The translations under genes were made by a program, and so were the position numbers. A model generated the notes under the pieces. The model saw nothing but the letters and a program-made list of their open reading frames with translations, was not told the DNA's origin and did not search any database. This document shows positions 6,583 through 7,991 of a DNA stretch of 7,991 bases, piece after piece. The stretch is from an uncultured Pirellula sp. (GTDB taxonomy: Bacteria; Planctomycetota; Planctomycetia; Pirellulales; Pirellulaceae): the NCBI GenBank assembly GCA_903892365.1, contig CAITIF010000796.1, positions 1-7,991 of the forward strand, given 5' to 3'. Each line of letters opens with the position of its first letter. Position 1 is the stretch's first letter.

Positions 6583-7991
6583 ATGAGCGAGCCGAATTCG
6601 ATACTGGACCAAACTTGTCAGTGGGAAAGCGAAACGGCTCTTCTGGAATCGGCGCAAGCCACTTTGGAGTGGGATGAACGGACCGGCATGCCCTCGGATG
6701 CAGGGCCCTATCGCGCCGAGCAAATCACGTATCTTAGTGGCTTGATTCACCAACGTCGCACAGATTCGGCACAGGCCGATCGCATCGATTCACTGGTCCA
6801 ACTCGCCCAGGGACAACCTGAAGAGAGCGACCTAGTCGTCACAGCACGTTATTTGAAACGCAATTTAAGCCGACGGCAAAAGCTACCTCTCGAACTTGTT
6901 CAAGCGATGACCAAAGCAGTCGTTTTGGGTCAACAGTCTTGGAGCCAAGCTCGTAAAGCGCAAAGTTTCAATGACTTTTTGCCCAGCTTAAAAACGATTG
7001 TAAAACTCAAACGCGAAGAAGCCCAATTGCTGGCGATTGATGGCTCCGCTTACAACGGCTTGCTCGATGAATACGAAGAAGGTGCCAACGAAGCCCACCT
7101 GCAAGTCATGTTCGCCGATCTACGAAAACAATTGGTCCCGATTGTTGCGGAAGCTGCTGAAGCGACGCGTGCACGTGGCTCCATTTTTGCGCAGCCTTCG
7201 ATCCCAATCGCTCAACAGAGAACCTTCAATCAAATTGTGGCCAAAGAAGTTGGTTTCAACTTTGAGGCGGGGCGACTCGATGAAACCGACCACCCCTTTT
7301 GCACCACGCTTGGACCACGTGATTGCCGTATCCTCACCCGCTATTTTGAAAACGATCTATTGAGCAGTTTGTTTAGCACGTTGCATGAAGCGGGTCATGG
7401 AATGTATGAACAAGGATTACCTGCGAATCATTTTGGATTGCCGCTAGGTAGCTATGCTTCACTTGGCATTCATGAATCGCAATCGCGCTTATGGGAAAAT
7501 GCGGTAGGCCGCAGCTTACCATTCTGGCAATGGTGCACACCGTTATTGAAGAAACACTTTCCCGGCTTCTTTACGCAAGCGGATGCCGACACGATCTATC
7601 GATACACAAACTCCGTATCACCAAGCTTAATTCGGGTAGAGTCCGATGAAGCGACCTACAATCTACATATCGCTATTCGTTTTGAGTTGGAACAGAAGCT
7701 GATATCCGGTGTTCTTGAGCCGAGCGATTTACCTGAAGCATGGAACGCAGCTTACTTGGAGTATCTCGGAATCAAACCGAGCCATCATGCCGAAGGTTGT
7801 TTACAAGATGTGCATTGGAGTGCGGGTCTGTTTGGATATTTCCCAACGTATACACTCGGCAACTTGATTGCAGCCCAATGGATGGAAGCAATTCAGGAAA
7901 GCCTGGGAGACTTGGGAGATTTACATCGTCTCGGCAATTTCCAGCCGTTGCTCGATTGGTTGCGAAGCAATGTTCATCAGCATGGCAAACG
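6583..7991 (+). CDS. M32-family metallocarboxypeptidase (carboxypeptidase Taq type), 3' end off the window
   Basis: This cytoplasmic zinc/cobalt-type carboxypeptidase removes C-terminal residues from peptides. The frame is open from ATG at 6583 to the right edge, giving 469 residues of an expected 500 or so. The zinc motif HEAGH is at residues 268-272 (His268, Glu269, His272), and the third ligand is probably Glu298 in the conserved HESQSRLWEN (297-306). Further family hallmarks are HPFCTTLGPRDCRILTRY before the active site, IRVESDEATYNLHIAIRFE from about residue 350, and QDVHWSAGLFGYFPTYTLGN near the C-terminus. All catalytic residues expected for M32 appear intact. No signal peptide is seen. 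The SD is weak (GAAAG about 10 nt upstream), but no other in-frame ATG suits the family N-terminus. It lies 14 nt downstream of the small lipoprotein. Base composition resembles its neighbours, with no sign of transfer. Confidence 0.96.
   Translation, partial: MSEPNSILDQTCQWESETALLESAQATLEWDERTGMPSDAGPYRAEQITYLSGLIHQRRTDSAQADRIDSLVQLAQGQPEESDLVVTARYLKRNLSRRQKLPLELVQAMTKAVVLGQQSWSQARKAQSFNDFLPSLKTIVKLKREEAQLLAIDGSAYNGLLDEYEEGANEAHLQVMFADLRKQLVPIVAEAAEATRARGSIFAQPSIPIAQQRTFNQIVAKEVGFNFEAGRLDETDHPFCTTLGPRDCRILTRYFENDLLSSLFSTLHEAGHGMYEQGLPANHFGLPLGSYASLGIHESQSRLWENAVGRSLPFWQWCTPLLKKHFPGFFTQADADTIYRYTNSVSPSLIRVESDEATYNLHIAIRFELEQKLISGVLEPSDLPEAWNAAYLEYLGIKPSHHAEGCLQDVHWSAGLFGYFPTYTLGNLIAAQWMEAIQESLGDLGDLHRLGNFQPLLDWLRSNVHQHGK

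Noticed and set aside
6565..6753. Minus-strand open frame of 62 codons at the start of the peptidase gene.
   Set aside because: It overlaps the N-terminal part of the M32 gene entirely and has no features of its own.
1..7991. CRISPR arrays, tRNA or rRNA genes, insertion sequences, attachment sites, toxin-antitoxin or defence genes.
   Set aside because: On reading both strands I saw no regularly spaced repeats, no transposase or integrase motifs, no tRNA-like cloverleaf and no defence-protein motifs; almost all of the sequence is taken up by the five genes.

Overview
The window looks like chromosomal DNA of a planctomycete, most likely a Pirellulales-type relative of Rhodopirellula or Blastopirellula. 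This rests on the fused DUF1080 + ThuA secreted protein, on a large HAE1-like RND pump with motifs I associate with planctomycete and verrucomicrobial homologues, and on moderate GC with few strong Shine-Dalgarno sites. The taxonomic call is inference from protein style; no rRNA or other marker is present.

Layout. Positions 1-6064 hold three genes on the minus strand, reading right to left. They are (i) a secreted DUF1080/ThuA two-domain protein (6064-4268), (ii) a HlyD/AcrA-type membrane fusion protein, probably a lipoprotein, with a GTG start (4250-2901), and (iii) an RND efflux permease (2893 to beyond base 1), whose first 964 residues are present and whose second membrane domain lies off the left edge. 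The gaps are 17 and 7 nt, so the three are probably one transcript. The permease SD overlaps the last codons of the fusion protein gene. Positions 6065-6289 form the only real intergenic stretch, a divergent spacer with a few short repeats and no convincing promoter. Positions 6290-7991 hold two plus-strand genes 14 nt apart: a 92-residue small lipoprotein and an M32-family metallocarboxypeptidase that runs off the right edge about 30 residues before its expected end.

How the genes work together. The fusion protein and permease are two parts of a tripartite efflux pump; an outer-membrane TolC-type partner is not in view and could lie left of the window. The DUF1080/ThuA protein is predicted to act on (keto-)sugars outside the cytoplasm, so its place at the head of an efflux operon is unexpected. 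The M32 peptidase is a housekeeping-type cytoplasmic enzyme, and the lipoprotein before it has no known role.

I found no mobile element, CRISPR array, RNA gene or defence system. The most interesting points are two insertions in the RND permease (one adds a probable pair of hydrophobic helices between TM2 and TM3), the linkage of a sugar-hydrolase-like protein to an efflux pump, and the small lipoprotein with a conserved-looking charged C-terminus.
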